Below, in pieces: positions 1 to 13,200 of a stretch of 64,000 nucleotides of DNA. How positions within the stretch are numbered: position 1 is the stretch's first letter; each line of letters begins with the position of its first letter. Origin of the DNA: Clarkia xantiana subsp. parviflora (lineage: Eukaryota; Streptophyta; Magnoliopsida; Myrtales; Onagraceae); the NCBI GenBank assembly GCA_036873135.1, contig JAPTYO010000005.1:4442166-4506165 (forward strand), written 5' to 3'. The notes beneath the pieces were generated by a model. The model was not told where the DNA came from. It worked only from the letters and a program-made list of their open reading frames with translations, and ran no database searches. A program made the position numbers and the translations under genes.

Positions 1-150
1 TTGAAACGATAGAAATTTTTAGGTACTCAAAACCATGTTTTAAGTATCCGAAACCATGCGTTTAGGCACTCGAAACCATGTTTTAGGTACCGAAACCATG
101 CGTTTATGTACCCGAAACCATGTTTTAGGTATACGAAACCATCGTTTCAA
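1..150. repeat. Tandem 21-22 bp repeat bounded by a 10-bp inverted repeat
   Basis: Between about 21 and 140 there are six units of about 21-22 bp built on the core GAAACCATG, with two alternating variants (core followed by TTTTA or by CGTTTA), so the higher-order period is about 43 bp. The block opens with TTGAAACGAT (1-10) and closes with its exact reverse complement ATCGTTTCAA (141-150). This could be a small inverted-repeat element or the edge of a longer satellite that continues left of the window. No coding capacity is seen. Confidence 0.6.
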
Positions 151-733
151 ACCACGCGTGGCAGCGTGTGACGAGACACGGTAACTAAACCCCTGACCTC
201 TGGTTAAGGGATGAGGCGGTGAACCACCACACCATTGTTACATAGTTAAATATATGTATATTTGAGTTAAAAAAAACTGGATATTTTGGTCAAAATTCCC
301 ACAATTACATGATCTAACGTGTGGGTTTATGATTGTGCATTCCTTACCTTCTTCTCCTTGCTCATCATCATTGCTTGAAAATAAAATAGCCATAAAAGGC
401 CAACCAACTAACTACATGGACCGTGTGGGCTCCTCAAGAAGCATCCCGCGCTTTGCCCTTGTCCTGTCCATCCCACATGTGCGGTCTGTACTATTTTTTT
501 AATCTATGTCATTAAATCAATTAGCAAAATTATAATTCTTTAGATATGTTTTATGTATTTTTCTATTAAGTCTCAAAATTTATTTATTTATTTATGATTT
601 TAAATATTTTCACCCATGAGATGGAAAATCTCAGATACATTATTTGGAAAAGATGTGCTACTATTTATTATTACACCATAAATAAATCATGATAATTCAT
701 GCTTATTGTAACAAAAGGAGTGGATATTGTGTG
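151..733. other. Intergenic DNA 3' of the ATS1-like gene
   Basis: AT-rich sequence between the left-edge repeat and the stop codon of the ATS1-like gene. The 151-240 part is more GC-rich than the rest and may belong to a degraded repeat. I see no gene here; the right part should hold the 3' UTR of the minus-strand gene. Confidence 0.5.
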
Positions 734-3700
734 TTAATGATGATTCCAAGGTTGAGACAAGGAGATGGTGGGTGTTGAGGCTGCAAGTGCATTCCCCTCT
801 TGAATTGCAGATTTCAAAACCTTATATTGCTCCCTCACTGATTCATACAACACTTCACTACACCCCTGCAAACACAGGAAAGATGGATCAACAATGATCA
901 TACATACATTCTCACTACTATTTTGAATAAATAACTCATCAATCAATTAGCAGCAATTTATACTAACTTCATTGAAATCGATAGCAGGTTTAATCGATAA
1001 TCCCACTCCATGGAACCCGATCACTCTCTTCTCCCCAATTTCTTTCTCAACCTGAACAAACCAAAACAAAACAAAAATGGATGTTCCTTCCTAAATTCAT
1101 CATCAAGCAAGAGAAGAGACATACTATCATTAATATGAACCTGTGTAGGAGGGGGCATGATGTCGTAACAATGCAATGCTAGAGGATAAATGTGTCCCGG
1201 AACACCTGAACTTTTCACTAATCTTGTCATGTTTTCAACTGAAGACGAATCAAAAGACGCCTGTTCACAATCATTATTATTAATAATAAGGGAGGGGCAA
1301 GAAAATTACACCCGGGATAGGATGAACAATGAAGGGTTAAGAAATGTCAGCTTGAGGGAGGGAGGGAGGGAGTTTGGAAATACCGGGTACCATTCTCCAG
1401 TGATAGGATCTGGTCGATCTCTTCCACCACTTGGTGCTATCCAAATTACTTGTGATCCACCCCTGCATCCAACCAACCAACCAATCATAATTAATTAATT
1501 ATTCAGCTACTAATTCAAGATTCAGAGGTTTTGAGTAATGAGGACCAAAGCAAGTAGATATGGCAAAGCAAAGCCGCTTGATTTCTGTTAGGCACAATAT
1601 AACAAGCCTACTGAAGGGGTTTCTATGAAAAATAATCTATGCAAAGATAGATAGATAGATATATACCTTAACAGTAAAGCCATTTCCTTCAAACTTTGAA
1701 GATTTGCTCTTTTTTTGGTCTCAACAAGCTCGGGCACATCGTACATATGTTTCTTGGAGTATACACATATAAGGTTCCTGTATGAATGGAACATCATAAC
1801 ATAATGAAGATTGATTGGAAGGCATTTTGTTTAGAGAGAAGAGAACAAGAAGCAGCAATTACAAGCACCTTCCCATGCTGAAGGGCTTGCATAGTGGATC
1901 TGTCACAACCCTATCTCCAGCTATGTAAGTCTGCCAAAGGATTTTTCATAAATACACACCATTTAATTTATGGTTGTGATAGGAAGGAAAAATTGAAAAG
2001 ATTGTGATAAATACCATATTCACTGCAATAGATTCATGTGTCGACTCAAGCAGAAGCGCGATAATAGCTGGATCTGCTTCACTTTGGTGATTGGACATGA
2101 GGATAACATTGTGACCCTGCATTTCATATTCAGGAACAAAAAGAAAAACATACTGTAATCAAAGATTGTCAAATACTGATTAACTGTCCTGCAAAACAAT
2201 CATTATCTTATTTTCCTAGCTTGATTATTCCTGAAGAGATCGTTATAGAGGCAGAATAAGTGAACATCCAAATTAAATTTTACTTTGCTAGGTCCAGAAG
2301 TTGCAGATTGGCAAAAGTAATAGCAAGACAATCGCTAAAATGATCAAACCAAACCACAAAATTCAGTGAGAGTACCTGCTGAAGCTTCTCCTTAATCTCA
2401 TCCATAATGGTGATGTTCCCAAAATATGAGTTCCTGCAGAGCAGTTATATATTTTATTTTATGCATATAAATGAGCATAAATGTGTAGAGATTTAGCCTA
2501 TATTTTATGCAAAATATAAGAAGTAAAATCTAAAACAGCAGACTTACTTAAAATTGATTAAGGGTCGGATGTAATTTTGACCAAACATGTAATAGTCGAA
2601 AGGCTCCCGCAATGCTTTGTGATATGGCGAAAAAACAAATGGCTCCTGAAAAATATTACCAACAATCATCAGAATCGGACATCGTTGCAATTAAAACCAG
2701 GAAGGGTCGTAACAATCTGAAATGACATAACATGTATTATTACCTCCACATCCAGCAAAATGCGGTCAAGGCACACACTCGCATTTGATAAAACAACCTC
2801 ATCTGCCTGAGGAATCCCACTCTCAGTGACCTGCAAAAGGAAAAGGAGCAAATAAACTAGCTCAGTAAACCATACAAAATCCAGAGAATATTATTATATA
2901 GATTTATTTAAAAATGCAATTGTAGATACCTCAGTAATTAACTAGGCATGCTTTATGAAACTAAAAGAACTTATATTATCATTGATTGAAAAGAAACATA
3001 TAGGAACATAGAGAAAAGAAATGAGTGTACTAAAGAATTAGCTGGGGCATTGTTTATTTACTGCATTTCTGTAGTTGAGAAAAAATTCCTTCATTCCTTG
3101 GGCAACATTTGGTGGTAACCTTCCTGCTTCAACTTCCCTTTTGATTCCAGACAACACATCTGCGCATGAAAATCATACAAAGAGCTACTTTTTAAGATGG
3201 ATTCATCAATTTTGAGCAACTAAATGTAAATTTCAAAACACACAATTGTTTGATTAGGACAGTTAATACCGCTGGTGACTAATGGAGCAAAAACGGTAAC
3301 GATGAATCGATATACACGAGTCTACTGCCCAAAAACATAAAATCAACTAAACATCACCAGTGCAGCTTAAAATTTTGGTGATGAATTATTCAGCAACTTG
3401 ACCAAATGAAATTGAAAGTAATTTAAATTCTGCTAGCAAGTAATGAGAGAATAAAAACATTTGAATAGCCATATAATTGACAAACAGACAAAATTCAGCA
3501 TGCTGTACAAACCATTCATTCAGCTGTATCTACATAGTCAATCCATAACTGTTGATCTAATTCCAAATCAAAGCCAAAAAATGTCTCTTCCTGGCCATAA
3601 TCCATTCACAGTATAACTTATTGGTCAAGCTTCATTTCACGTAAGTCAAAACCCAGAACGTACAGCGGATTCAATCCAAAATAATAGAGTAGAGAAGAAG

Positions 3701-3825
3701 ATGGAACCTTCGTCGGACTTAGCGTCCAGGAAAGTGCGCGAGTGGTTCTTCGCCTCCGAACCGGAGTCGGAGGCGGCGATCTTCCCGGTGGAGGCGGAGT
3801 CCTTGTCCGGCGCGAGATCAGCCAT
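734..3825 (-). CDS. ATS1: Glycerol-3-phosphate acyltransferase, plastid ATS1 type
   Basis: The family transfers an acyl group from acyl-ACP to sn-glycerol 3-phosphate, the first step of plastid glycerolipid synthesis. I infer twelve exons on the minus strand: 3825-3708, 3159-3062, 2830-2744, 2645-2548, 2433-2376, 2116-2015, 1930-1869, 1777-1667, 1462-1384, 1260-1141, 1051-968 and 865-734. They join in frame to about 382 residues. The acyltransferase H(X)4D motif appears as NHQSEAD (residues 162-168), and APSGGRDRP lies near 254-262. The C-terminus ends SLSQPWNHH, as in the family. Two oddities: the first usable ATG matches the start of the mature enzyme, so no transit peptide is encoded in frame, and about 15 residues usual before the last helix are missing at the exon 11/12 junction. 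Family assignment is very secure; plastid location is not shown. Confidence 0.92.
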
Positions 3826-5167
3826 GCGTTTGCGTCGGAAAAAGGAAAGATGCAACTATGCAAGAGCAGGTTGAGAGAAAATGAAGTGGAGAGTAGTTGA
3901 TAAGGAGGAGTGAAGTGGAGGATTTATTGAGAGTGAAGAAGTAGATGGGAGATGTGTAATTAGGTGTGTTGGTTGGAGAAAAGAAGAGAAGAGAATGCCG
4001 CGGCCATGTCGGGTGGGTGGCCGGAGCTCTGACAAATAAATTCGCAGAGAGGAGAGGAGGCGGAGCTTCCCCAAGAAACAAACCGCCAATAAAGACTTTT
4101 CTGTTGGTTGTTGAGATTCTTCGTATATAGTATTATTACTATTATTATTATTTTTCATGATAGTTAATACTCGAGGTAGGCGGAATAGATTAATTATGTG
4201 AATTTCGGTCCGGGCTTTAAGTGTTGAATTTTAGTGCGCGAATAGAATTTTTCATATAAAAACGGCGATTAGAGTAATATTCATCGCTTTGTCATAGAAT
4301 ATGATGTTTTTTGCTAAATTTTTTCGTTTAGAGGGTTAAAATCACAATTTAAGTGTCTTTAGGTCTTTTTTTTTTTGCAATTTATCGGTTTTGTTTGGAC
4401 TTAGTTGTTAATTTCGAATTTGTCATAGGAGTAGGGTTTTTGTTTTCAGTATTTAAACTTTGTTAACCGTCGTTTACATTCACTATTGATTTATTAATGA
4501 ACAAATCGAGGTTTTTCCTCAGTAATGCGTCAATTCTCGATATTTTTTGAATTAACGTGTTTTTGTACATTCTATCAATGTCACGACACGATGCATCACC
4601 TAGCATACTTATTCCATATTTAAAACAATTCATATTTGCATGCCAATTCCTTTTAACACTTTTTTTAATTTAAGAGATTTTAAATCCGATAATTCTAGTT
4701 AGTGAATGGAAATATTAAATTGTTATATTATATTTTACTATATTATTAATACTAATAATAAGACGAATTTTCTCTCGTCAATAATTCTTTAGTTCTACCT
4801 TCTTCTCTTTTTAAAAAATATTAACTAAAAACTCACATAAAACATTAGTAATCAACATATGTATCTGACTTTAAAATGGGCTAAATACGTATTTTTTTAA
4901 ACAGAGAAAAGGAAAAGTAGGTATAAAATAAAACATAAATGGATCATATTCATTTCTAAAGTGGATCGATATTAATGGAGAACAGAAAGTGCGTGAGAGG
5001 AAATACTTCCGGAAGAAGAGAAAGTTTGTGCTTCATTTTTTTTCATAAACAAATATATACTATACTATAGCATACAAACCCCATGCACTTTCCTAAGAGA
5101 TTTCCTCGAAATAATGACTCGTAATGTTTTTAAATAAGTTCTGGTGTAGTGGTGTTTTCCTTTAATT

Positions 5168-5243
<76 letters not shown>

Positions 5244-6004
5244 AGAAGTCACGTTTTGTGCATGCATGTCTTTATCATGTACGTCCCCTTCATATATCAT
5301 TCGCAAGTGGCAAGAAGTCGTTTTTAAATGTATATGTAATATATATTAAAGAATATATACATTCTTAACTAATTTATTACACTAGTGCATGTGTTTTAGA
5401 AGAAATATATGACATAACGTTTTTTTAGAAAAAAAACTATTCACAATTACTTTAGCATGAAAATAAAAATGTTTATAAATCAAAATAACATATATTTAAG
5501 GTGGCCAGAAAAATACTATAATCAAAATTAATAGTAAATAAATATACTTACGAACATAAATATTCTACAATACTATTTAATGACATGATTTTTTATGATG
5601 CGTTTAAAGCTAATAATTTTATTTCACGTGGCATGGCATAGCAAAACACACAATATGAAAAACGAAACCCACATTTCAATTGCCAGCTTACTACAACTAT
5701 GAACTAACTACTACATTCAGGGAAGGAAAAGAAAAGAAAACTTCAATCCCAATACCTGGCTAATAATCTATCTAGTATTATTATCTTTCCTTCAGTCACT
5801 CTAAATCTCAATTCTCAACCATACAGCAACAGTAAATTCATATTCTACATTTTTCCTCCCAATCGTTTGGTATAGCTGTAGCTGTAGCAGCACTATCAGA
5901 TCAGATATAATAATAAAAGAAAAGTAACCAACATAATATGATGATGTCTTTAACTTGTGTGTTTTTACAGAAACAAAGCAGCCACTGAGAGAAGAAAGAA
6001 CAAC
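3826..6004. other. Intergenic region between ATS1-like and BPA1-like genes
   Basis: The left end is probably the ATS1-like 5' UTR and promoter. It includes an ATG-started reading frame (4158 down to a TAG at 3858-3856) in the same frame as the gene, discussed in the findings. The rest is strongly AT-rich with an (AG)n microsatellite at 5169-5240. The last few hundred bases should hold the 3' UTR of the BPA1-like gene. No further gene is visible. Confidence 0.5.
5169..5240. repeat. (AG)36 microsatellite
   Basis: Uninterrupted AG dinucleotide repeat of 72 bp. Apparent reading frames through it encode only alternating Arg-Glu and are artefacts. Length polymorphism between individuals is likely. 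Confidence 0.97.
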
Positions 6005-8940
6005 TCAAAGGATCAAACCTTTAACTGGTTCGGGCTTGGATGGTTTTCGCTCAGGAGATTCGGATAGGTGAACCTGAGCATAGTCATCCACCACCTTCCT
6101 CTTTTGCTCTTCCTCTGCTTTCTCCACCTTTTCCTTCGTCTTCTGTCCTACTTCCCCAGCTGCTTTTGCCACCTTATTGAACGCACCAGTCACCCACGAA
6201 GCCCCGGTAAACACATACCTTCAATCATCAAATTAACATTTAGATTCATAGCTCATCTTAGATGCAGCAGCAGCAAGTTTAATCGAATATTTCTAGAGGG
6301 TAAGATCGATCATATCATTTCATACCTGTTCTTCATTATTGCAGACCCTGCGTTACTGACGGTTTGCTCTGCTGCTGCAAATGCAGACTTTGTTTTCTCC
6401 GAAACCTGGAACTTCTGATCCACCTCCTTCACCTTGTCACTCACAGCAGCTGTCCCTGCACTGAGTTTCTCACCCACAACAGCAGTCCCCACACTGAGTT
6501 TCTCGGACAGGCCAATCTTCTTGTCCAAGGAAGCAACCTTGGATGAGGCTGTTGAGGTCAGCTGGTGTTTCTCGTCCAATGACTTGGCCTTGCCGACTGC
6601 ATCTTTCCCCAGTATGAAGCCCTTGGCAACCATGCTGCTCACAACGTCCTCTGCTTTACGCAATGCTGACTCAGCACCCCCTGGAGCTTTGTTTTCAGGC
6701 TCCTGCCAAGAACAGTTGGAATTATAAGACAAAGTAGTGACTTTCGGTACTGAGATTCTGTCGCGGAAAGGAAACTCACTGGTGGGGCTGTGGCAGAAGG
6801 AGGCAGCTCGTATTCAGGAGCTGCGGTAATTGTAACTGACATATCAACTATTGTCGCCCCCTGAAATGAGTTCAAGTGAAAGATACACTTCTCAACGCTA
6901 TTTTTAAATAATATATATTCAACCAAATGCCATAAATAGAGATATGTTCATAAGTGGTTTGTTTGAGTGATTAGGAAGTTACATCGCCGTATGCTTCCTT
7001 ATTATTTAGAAGGACTGGCTTGGTAAAGAAAACCCTATATAAAGAGACCCCAATACATAAATAAAACAAATAAAAGGCAATAAAGTTTGAAAATACTGAC
7101 TGAAAGAAGCATAGCAGTCTCAGCTCCTTGTGTGTCTTTGAAGGTTACAAATGCAATCTGGGACCGCTCAGTATCACTGCAGGTCATGAAATAATATTAA
7201 GAGGAATAATAAAATGAAAATGACTTAAATAAGTTGGAAACAAGACCATCTAAATGATGAGTAGAAACAAACCTTCGCATCTCAACGTATACTATATCGC
7301 CAGAGAATGAAAAAAACTCCTTGAGATCCCGCTCTGTTGCTCCCAGAGAAACATCGCTGACCTTAACAGTTGTCATCTACAAGGAAAATGGGACATATTT
7401 ATTGCTCTTCCCGAATAAAAGTAATAACACAAAAAAAGATCTTATGGTTGACATAAGACATCAAGACATGCAAATCACTAAAGCAATTACGATTCTCGAC
7501 TTCTAACTAGAGTAGATTAGAAATGCTGGTGCTTCATCCCAGAAAATAAACTGCTCTTGCCAAACATGCAAGATGCCAGAGAGAGCATAAACAAAAGGGA
7601 AATGTGTAATTTTCTGCTATAACCACCTCCACCAGAATAAAACATACAATGAGTTTGTTTCCTATTGTCGTAAAGGCATGCATGTCTCTACAATCCAATT
7701 ACACTTGTTTGTGAATATTATCATTATGGATGTTATCATGTTAGTCATAAAGATCTCATATCCAAGAAAAGACGGTAGGCGATATAAAAGCTCATCAAAC
7801 CTATACAAAAATTTCAATTATTACACGTAGTTGTGGATCCAGAATGAAGGAACAGCATGGCCGGAAAAAAAAAAATGAAGGAACAGTAATAAAGACCAGC
7901 ATGCATCCATCAGAAGATGGCAACGAGCCAACGACAATCAGCCAGCATGCAACTAAAACTAATGAGAAGTACAGCTTTAGTTAAGTTGTCCAATAAATTA
8001 AACGCATTACAGTCAATAGAATCTCTGACAAAGTATAACCGTCAGAAGCTAATTTACCCAACTGCAAGTGCCAGAACTATTGTCATAACTATTGCCATAT
8101 TGGGGGCGGCCTACAAGATCCATGTGGTTCTCTTCTTTGAAGGGGTATTAATATTACATCATTTACTAATAAGTAACACCATCGTCATTCGTCTCATCTA
8201 TCTTGAATTTCTTAGTTCATTGCAAAAAAGAAACACCATAGACTCTCCTCACATGACTATGCACTCTGGTATCTACTATGTAAAAACAATAAAAGCATAG
8301 GTAAGACAGGTTCCGCCATGTCTCTTCCATCACGAAGTTGCTTGTTGTCTCAGATATGAAATATTTGCTCTACAGTAATCAATACTTAAAGAGAAATCCA
8401 AAAGTTCTATGAAGCTTATCACAGACACTTACATAACCCTGAAATATCCAAACTGCCTATGAAATTCCACAAACTAGTTTAGCCAAAGCTTATTTGTCAT
8501 AGATCACGCAAGCTGGACAGCAGAAACAAGGTATGAACTAATCATAAACACAAAGTATCTACATAACAAGTAAAGTCAAACCATACCGATGGATGAAAAT
8601 TAACTACACAGAATAACCACCAATCAATCGCAAGCATTTATTTAAATGCAAAAGGCAAAGGAATATTCACAGAGACGGCAAGATTCAGAGTCGAAATAGA
8701 ACAGAGCCGTGATGGAAGAAGCGGGCAAAACCTCAAGCTTCTGAGATTATCATGTTAATCGCACCATAAGGATAAAGATCAAACAGATCTAGAAATCAAT
8801 GAATCCAACAAAGGAAAATCATATCAGCTACAGATGCAATGAAATGGCCGAAGATGCCGCTGCACATCAGTGGACCTCAGAAGAACAGGTTCCCAACTTG
8901 GAAGTAGAGAGTAATCAAGATACGGAAAACTCACCGACAT
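6005..8940 (-). CDS. BPA1-like RNA recognition motif protein
   Basis: Six exons are inferred on the minus strand: 8940-8935 (only Met-Ser), 7376-7273, 7176-7101, 6860-6780, 6702-6326 and 6218-6005, giving 285 residues. The N-terminal 75 residues form one RRM. It contains VKVSDVSLGATERDL, FSFSGDI and the RNP1-like stretch IAFVTF, followed by GATIVDMSVTI. A short Pro/Ala linker leads into an Ala/Lys-rich, probably helical region with SLDEKHQL and repeated EKLS-GTA blocks. This is the plan of the plant BPA1/BPL family (binding partners of ACD11, linked to cell-death control). The last acceptor reads AAG rather than CAG. Intron 1 is about 1.56 kb. Family call is strong; the particular paralogue is open. 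Confidence 0.9.
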
Positions 8941-10262
8941 GGCAATGAAGTTTGATGAACTTTTCTTCGAGTCTTCGTAGTCGTAGTCCGTCGTCAGTTG
9001 GTCCTTGCCTTCTAAAAGGAATGAATTGCACGCAGACGGAGAGGGACTGAGGGAGGGATTTTACGTTTTTTTATTATTAATTAATTATTATTTCTTTATT
9101 TATGTATTAAGCAAAAGAGAGAGGGGTTAGGTTAATGAATATGAAATGAATAATACTATGGGGGGATTTTGATTTTGAAAGGTGTGGTCCTAGAAGTGCC
9201 TACTTTACCCTTATGTTAGTTATTATTATTATATCAATATATATTTGGATAAATCACTATTTATAGATATTTACATATATTAACTTTTGATTACTCAACC
9301 AAAAAAAATTGATTACTTATTTTTACGACGAAGATGATACGTTATTAAATTCAAGAATGTGGATAAAGAGATTCTTAGATAGAAATGCCATATACAAAAA
9401 GTTACACATAAATATTTTAACGGTTAAAAATATAATCATAGTCACAGTTTTACACCATGTTATTTTTAAATGTCTCGTATTTAAATTATTGCTAATAGGG
9501 TCACGTATTTCGTTTTTTTTTTTCTGTTTGTTTTTTTTTATTTATTAAATTTGACATATTTGAATATGAATTTTCTTTAATTCATCTATATTTATGTCAA
9601 TTAAGTTAAACTGAATCTCAATTTTGTATAAATTCTTCAATTTCACCGTATATATAGGACATAAACGCAACGTGATGCAAACTTAAAATGTGATTAGTCT
9701 CTTAGTTAACCCATATTTTAATCATATATTTCATCAAATTTGTCATAATATTATTAATAATGTGTATTACAAATTATATTATTGATTAATTTAATCGTAG
9801 TAACATGCATAATTATATACGCATGTAATTGTACCTAAGCCAGCCACCCCCCCCCCCCCTAACATTATCCAAGTTTGACCTGTTCTTGCCCACCTCACTG
9901 AAAAGCTAGCTAGCATTTCTCACCTGAGTGAGACCACTTTATTTTCTTCAGACTAGGTCTCAGAAAGGTCACAATGGATGCAATCACATAGCTTATATTT
10001 ATAATAAAGAATGACCAATTCAATTTGCATTACAATCAACACATGTCTCGTTTTTTTATACATAAGATGCTGATGATCACGATAAGACATGGCTCCATTT
10101 CATTGACATGTATATATAACAACCCTTAATTAATAACAAACTACTAGGATGGATGAACAAGTGAAGACTAGCCAGCACCAGCTTAATCACTTCTATTTGT
10201 GCCTTTATCTCCATCCTTCATAGTCGTAGGTATTCTCATTGTAACCACTGCCTGCATTTCCG
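8941..10262. other. Intergenic region between BPA1-like and SYP22-like genes
   Basis: It starts with the presumed 5' UTR and promoter of the BPA1-like gene. The rest is AT-rich, with T-tracts and a run of 13 C at 9847-9859. The right part should include the SYP22-like 3' UTR. I see no gene or delimited mobile element. Confidence 0.5.
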
Positions 10263-13200
10263 TTAAGCTCCAAGTACCACTACAACTATGAGAAGCGCAA
10301 CCGCGAATATCACCAATAGCAAACAACTCTGCACAAACAACTATACACTCAATTCCAGAATATATATGAGAATGCTCTTTCACTGATTCAATCTCCTCAA
10401 ACACTTAATACCTGGTGTATATTTGAGCTAGCAGTAGAAATTGATCAATGTATTATGCATTATAAAATAATAAAATTACTTTAATTATTTATATTTATAA
10501 GAAGTAAGAACAGAAGAAGAGAATACTAGATTTAGTACCAGTGAAGAATTTGCTTTTTGAATCTTTGCAGCTTTCCCAAGTTGGGACGTTGCTTGTGTAA
10601 CGGATGCATGAGAATTCTCAACATGAGAACCGATGTCATCTGCACAATAAACACTAATTAATTAAGTTGCGGAAGAAAAACCATTATTACTATCTCCACG
10701 TAGCTGTTTCTCATGAAGATACTTACCAATCATAGCTCCCTGTTCATGGACAAGAACGGCAAGATCTTTGAAGATCTCATTCACCTGGCCAATTTCCTTC
10801 TGAATTTCTTGAATTCCTTGCTCTCTTTCCTCAATGATAGCCTCATTGAAGGCAATGTCGTTCTCCATTTGCACAACCACATGCCTGCCATCAATTTTAC
10901 TTCCAACATAAGTTTGTTCAACTGTTTATTACCGAATAATAACAATAATTTGTTACGGCCAATACTAATAGTGGCTAATCTATCTATATCTAATATTAGG
11001 GATAATATTATTAGGTTAAATAATATCTTTACAATATTTAGTTATCTTATAATATTAGTTTATATCTTTTAGAATATTAGCTAGGTTATTGTAATCCCTA
11101 TATATAGGGTATTCTTATTAATGAAATATCAAGCTTCCAACAATTAATCTTAGTCTCCCAAGAGAGATTGGGGTTGATTAGGAAGTAAGCTTTCCTATTT
11201 TCAGATATTCGTGTGTTCTTCGTTATCTAAATATCCGGGCACGTATCATAATTTTGGCCAAAAAAGAATAATAATCACAAGCAATGCCAATCCATGGATG
11301 ATGTACAACAATTTCCAAAGGAAGAGGATAACAGTAAGCAGCAAATAGTCCACATAGCGTGAGTGTACAAGAATCAAAAGCCTAATAAACTTTATATTAC
11401 CTCCCTGACCCATCACTTGGCTTAAGATTAGGCCAAATCCATACCATATAACATCCTTTGGGGAGAAAATCTATCCTAGATCTGAATCTATATAAATTTT
11501 CTCAGTTAAATTGGTACAAGAAATTTCTTTTTTGGGTAAGGTTCAGCTAATACAGAAAGTCTTAAAGACAGATGATGGGATCTTCTTGAGTAAATGAAAT
11601 ATTCAAGTTCAACTTGTCCAGCTGTCTAACAAGTAGTGATCACCTATTAAAACACATCTCAGGTACGAGTACGACCAAACATAGGCAAAGAGGGAATACA
11701 CTAAAGGGATATAGCAGTTCTGCAATAAACTAATTTTAAAGTTTCCCAGTGGTGTTCAGAATTATGCTTACCTTTTAGATTCAAAAAGGGCATGCTCTTC
11801 TCCATATCTATCTGCATTTTTGTCAAGCTCCCCAGTTGTGTAACTGTAAAGAAATAATAAGAATGCAACAACGTAATTAGGATTTAGTGGAAAGAAACTC
11901 AATTTGAAAAATCTAGAGACTATGCAACTAACAAATAATAGGTAAAATTTACTGCTGGTATATGTGGAAGATGCCCATGATATTATTGCTGGTATGCACT
12001 TAAGACTGGAAATGAAAGCATGGAAGCACTGACAAAATAACCGGAAGAATTAAAGGTTCATTGAGTCATTACGTAGAATTTAGATGAGGTCGAGAAACAA
12101 ATGGTGTGTATGCTGTTTCCCTCTCAGCAGAAAGACGTTGAGCCTTCTGAAACTCTCGTAAAACTGCCTGAAAATCTTTTGCAAGTTTGGCATCTGCAAT
12201 TTTCTTACTAGGCTGCACAAAAGGGAAGGTATATAAAAAAGTGACCAGTATACAGAATACTGGGCAATGACATGAAGTAGAGTTTAATGAATTTGAATTT
12301 CAAGCAAAGAACATGAAAATGATGTAGCAAATAGCAGTAAAGGCTAATTCTGCCAAATGTCAATCTTCTTTTTAGTCAGTTTAAAGGATCTTTCACATCA
12401 GGAGTATGTCATGAACTATTTGAGCTACGTAAAAAGGAGTCCTGCTAGTTGAACAGGCAAGCATCGCGGGTTCTGCTAAGTAACTAACTAATTCAAAGTA
12501 GTGGAACATATAGGCAACTTTACTCAAAAACAAGAGCAAGACTGTACTTACACCAACTCCTGCATAATGATCAGATTCACTTGCTTCTTTTAGTTTGGCT
12601 GTAGTATCTTTCACCAGCTGCCCAATGTGTAGCCTTGCTTTGTGACTGATAATAAAGAAAGCCATCAGAAATCAGCATCATGGTATATTCAATCATATAC
12701 AGTATTAAAAATCAAAGGATATTTAGCAAAGATGAGGACTAGGCTACCTACATAACTAAACATTCTACCATGATCAAAGCACAAAGTACGTAACTATGTA
12801 GGGGCCAGTATTTATGAAGTATGACACTCATAGATCCGTGTGTTTTGGCTACTGTTTCAAGAGCTTGTGTTAGGAGTTCAACGGAAAAGTAATAGATACA
12901 CTCTATTATGCTCCATCTGCCACGGTGTTTGGACTGTATGCAGTTGGGATTCAAATGGACTTGGCCCATCTAAGAGTTACTATTTAGTTGTGGGCAAGAT
13001 CAAGGATGATATTCTACAGCCTCCACCAAAATTTCAATAAAAAATATAAATTATGCAAATATACTGGAAAAACTGATGTGGTGACAATATTTCATTTGTT
13101 GATCATATACAAAGTCAAAAGGTTGGGCCAAATCTATCAATAATTGGTTATTATCTAATGTCAATTTCTGCTCTGCATTCATGTAGGTACACAATGTATT

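Noticed and set aside
3818..4081. A second Ser-rich frame overlapping the ATS1-like start, possibly a transit peptide
   Set aside because: It is in another phase, has no ATG start and ends in a stop overlapping the gene's ATG.
5149..5349. Reading frame with long Arg-Glu repeat
   Set aside because: It is a translation of the (AG)36 microsatellite.
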